DNA of 7,754 nt from Rhodobacteraceae bacterium UBA3087 (GTDB lineage: Bacteria > Pseudomonadota > Alphaproteobacteria > Rhodobacterales > Rhodobacteraceae): contig DFBF01000249.1 in assembly GCA_002367285.1 (NCBI GenBank), positions 6,715-14,468 on the forward strand. The letters run 5' to 3'. The notes below the pieces were generated by a model. That model was not told the DNA's origin. It ran no database searches and saw only the letters and a list, made by a program, of their open reading frames with translations. The position numbers and the translations under genes were made by a program. Position 1 is the first letter of the stretch; each line of letters starts with the position of its first letter. Below, in pieces: positions 5,911 through 7,754 of this stretch.

Positions 5911-7754
5911 TCGACAGGATTTCCTGCGCCGCTTCGGGAATATTCGTGCCAGGGCCGAAAATTGCCTTCACGCCGGATTTATACAGGAAATCATAGTCTT
6001 GCTGCGGAATAACTCCGCCGCAAATGACGATGATGTCCTCGGCGCCCTGTTCTTTCAGGGCTTCGATCAGCTTGGGCGCCAGGGTCTTGTGACCCGCTGC
6101 CTGCGAGCTGATGCCAACGATATGCACGTCATTGTCGACGGCGTCCTGTGCGGCCTCTTCAGGGGTTTGGAACAGCGGTCCCACGTCGACGTCAAAGCCG
6201 ATATCGGCAAAGGCCGTGGCGATGACTTTCGCACCCCGGTCATGGCCGTCCTGGCCCATTTTCACCACCAACATACGGGGGCGACGGCCCTCGGCCTCGG
6301 CGAATTCTTCAACCGATTTCTGGATTGCGGCAAAGCCTTCGTCACCTTCATAGGCGGCGCCATAAACACCGGCCAGCATCTTCACTTCGGCGCGGTGGCG
6401 ACCGAATTCGTCTTCCATAGCCATGCTGATTTCTCCCACAGTGGCGCGGGCCCGGGCGGCTTCGACGGCGGCCTCAAGCAGGTTGCCGCCATCCTTGGCG
6501 CGACGGGTCAGTTCGGCCAAAGCGGCCTGGCACGCGGCGGTATCGCGCGTGCTTTTGATCGTCTCCAACCGGGCAATCTGACTTTCGCGCACGGCAACAT
6601 TGTCGACGTCCAGAATCTCGATGGGATCTTCTTTCGCTAGCTTGTGCTTGTTCACCCCAACAATAACTTCCTCGCCCCGGTCGATCATCGCCTGACGCTT
6701 GGCTGCCGATTCCTCGATCCGCAGTTTCGGCATGCCCGAGGCGACGGCTTTCGTCATCCCGCCCATGCTTTCGACCTCTTCCATCAGCGCCCAGGCCTGA
6801 TCGGCCAGCTCGGCCGTCAGGCTTTCGACGTAATAGGACCCCGCCAGCGGGTCGACCACATTGGTCACGCCGGTTTCTTCCTGCAAGATGATCTGCGTGT
6901 TGCGGGCGATCCGCGCCGAAAACTCGGTCGGCAGCGCAATGGCTTCGTCCAACGCGTTGGTGTGCAGCGACTGCGTGCCGCCCAGAACCGCCGACATGGC
7001 CTCATAGGCCGTGCGGATCACGTTGTTATAAGGATCCTGTTCCTGCAACGACACACCGGACGTCTGACAGTGTGTACGCAGCATTTTCGACCGTTCAGAT
7101 TTCGCGCCGAATTCGGTCATGACCTTGTGCCACAACAGACGTGCGGCGCGCAGCTTGGCAGCCTCCATGAAGAAATTCATGCCGATGGCAAAGAAGAATG
7201 ACAGACGCCCGGCGAACTTGTCGACATCCATGCCTGCGTTGATCGCAGCGCGTACGTATTCGCGACCATCCGCCAGCGTATAGGCCAGCTCCTGCACCAG
7301 GTTCGCGCCAGCCTCTTGCATGTGATAGCCCGAGATCGAAATGCTGTTGAATTTCGGCATCTCGTTGCTGGTATATTCGATGATGTCCGCGATGATTTTC
7401 ATCGAGGGTTCAGGCGGATAGATATAGGTGTTGCGCACCATGAACTCTTTCAGAATGTCATTCTGAATGGTGCCCGCCAGCAGCGATTTGTCGTGGCCCT
7501 GCTCTTCACCCGCGACGATAAAGCTGGCCAGGATCGGCACGACCGCACCGTTCATGGTCATCGACACCGACACCTTGTCCAACGGGATACCGTCGAACAG
7601 GATTTTCATATCCTCGACGGAATCGATTGCAACGCCGGCCTTGCCGACATCGCCAACCACACGAGGGTGGTCGCTGTCATATCCGCGGTGCGTGGCCAGA
7701 TCGAAGGCGACCGACACGCCCTGCTGACCGGCGGCCAGGTTTTTGCGATAAAAC
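5897..7754 (-). CDS. scpA: Methylmalonyl-CoA mutase, N-terminus cut by the window edge
   Basis: This adenosylcobalamin enzyme interconverts (R)-methylmalonyl-CoA and succinyl-CoA, the last step of propionyl-CoA assimilation. The frame runs to the right edge (FYRKNLAAGQQG precedes the GTG at 7715-7717, which is an internal Val), so about 90-100 residues are missing. Numbering from that Val as 1, substrate-barrel residues known from the Propionibacterium enzyme are present: Gln85, Arg95, Tyr131-His132 (GYHMQEAGA), Gln218 (THCQTSG) and Asn254 (SLHTNALDEA). The C-terminal cobalamin domain (about 478-606) carries Lys486 and the base-off DxHxxG motif Asp490, His492, Gly495. DPYNNVIRT at the substrate region argues against ethylmalonyl-CoA mutase, which I recall having an EIDFNDIRT-type sequence there. 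Both domains lie on one chain, as in homodimeric bacterial forms. One oddity is Val222 where the Propionibacterium and E. coli enzymes have Trp (SGWSL). The 3' end overlaps nhaA by 14 bp. Confidence 0.97.
   Translation of the reverse strand, partial: FYRKNLAAGQQGVSVAFDLATHRGYDSDHPRVVGDVGKAGVAIDSVEDMKILFDGIPLDKVSVSMTMNGAVVPILASFIVAGEEQGHDKSLLAGTIQNDILKEFMVRNTYIYPPEPSMKIIADIIEYTSNEMPKFNSISISGYHMQEAGANLVQELAYTLADGREYVRAAINAGMDVDKFAGRLSFFFAIGMNFFMEAAKLRAARLLWHKVMTEFGAKSERSKMLRTHCQTSGVSLQEQDPYNNVIRTAYEAMSAVLGGTQSLHTNALDEAIALPTEFSARIARNTQIILQEETGVTNVVDPLAGSYYVESLTAELADQAWALMEEVESMGGMTKAVASGMPKLRIEESAAKRQAMIDRGEEVIVGVNKHKLAKEDPIEILDVDNVAVRESQIARLETIKSTRDTAACQAALAELTRRAKDGGNLLEAAVEAARARATVGEISMAMEDEFGRHRAEVKMLAGVYGAAYEGDEGFAAIQKSVEEFAEAEGRRPRMLVVKMGQDGHDRGAKVIATAFADIGFDVDVGPLFQTPEEAAQDAVDNDVHIVGISSQAAGHKTLAPKLIEALKEQGAEDIIVICGGVIPQQDYDFLYKSGVKAIFGPGTNIPEAAQEILSIIRS

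Noticed and set aside
5891..6640. Plus-strand open frame (249 codons) opposite the mutase gene
   Set aside because: It lies fully antisense to the conserved cobalamin-binding domain, and its composition is typical of a shadow frame.
7715..7717. GTG as the start of the mutase gene
   Set aside because: The conserved sequence FYRKNLAAGQQG continues upstream to the window edge, so this codon is an internal Val and the gene is cut by the edge.

Overview
The window looks like ordinary chromosomal DNA of an alphaproteobacterium, most likely a member of the Rhodobacteraceae (Roseobacter-type). This is inferred from the GC-rich coding, the residue pattern of the methylmalonyl-CoA mutase, and a small secreted protein whose Pro-Asn-Gly-Asp-Ile-Ile-Ile-Arg-Arg tail I associate with that family. 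No database search was possible. Coding density is very high. I see no tRNA, rRNA, CRISPR array, insertion sequence or phage gene, and no gene-free stretch reaches 300 bases.

Layout: (1) 1-1299 (+) is the 3' part of a Ppx/GppA polyphosphate/(p)ppGpp phosphatase gene, cut by the left edge. (2) 1397-4563 (-) is a tightly packed run of five genes. In transcription order they are a glyoxalase-like (VOC) protein, a GNAT acetyltransferase overlapping it by GTGA, a TerB-plus-J-domain cochaperone (DjlA-like), an endonuclease/exonuclease/phosphatase (EEP) family enzyme, and a 100-residue secreted acidic protein. Gaps are -4, 30, 9 and 24 nt, which fits one operon. The run converges on the phosphatase gene across a 97-nt spacer containing a perfect 6-bp GCAA-loop hairpin. 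(3) 4564-4716 is a divergent promoter region. (4) 4717-5910 (+) is nhaA, a Na+/H+ antiporter with all its key residues. (5) 5897-7754 (-) is methylmalonyl-CoA mutase, cut by the right edge and missing its N-terminus. Its 3' end overlaps the 3' end of nhaA by 14 bp.

The genes cover phosphate/alarmone metabolism, sodium and pH homeostasis, propionyl-CoA catabolism (methylmalonyl-CoA to succinyl-CoA) and a mixed operon of less certain role. I do not see a clear undescribed system. The points most worth a second look are the TerB-J/EEP/secreted-protein trio, the uncharacterised secreted protein, the VOC-GNAT coupled pair and the overlapping convergent 3' ends of nhaA and the mutase gene.
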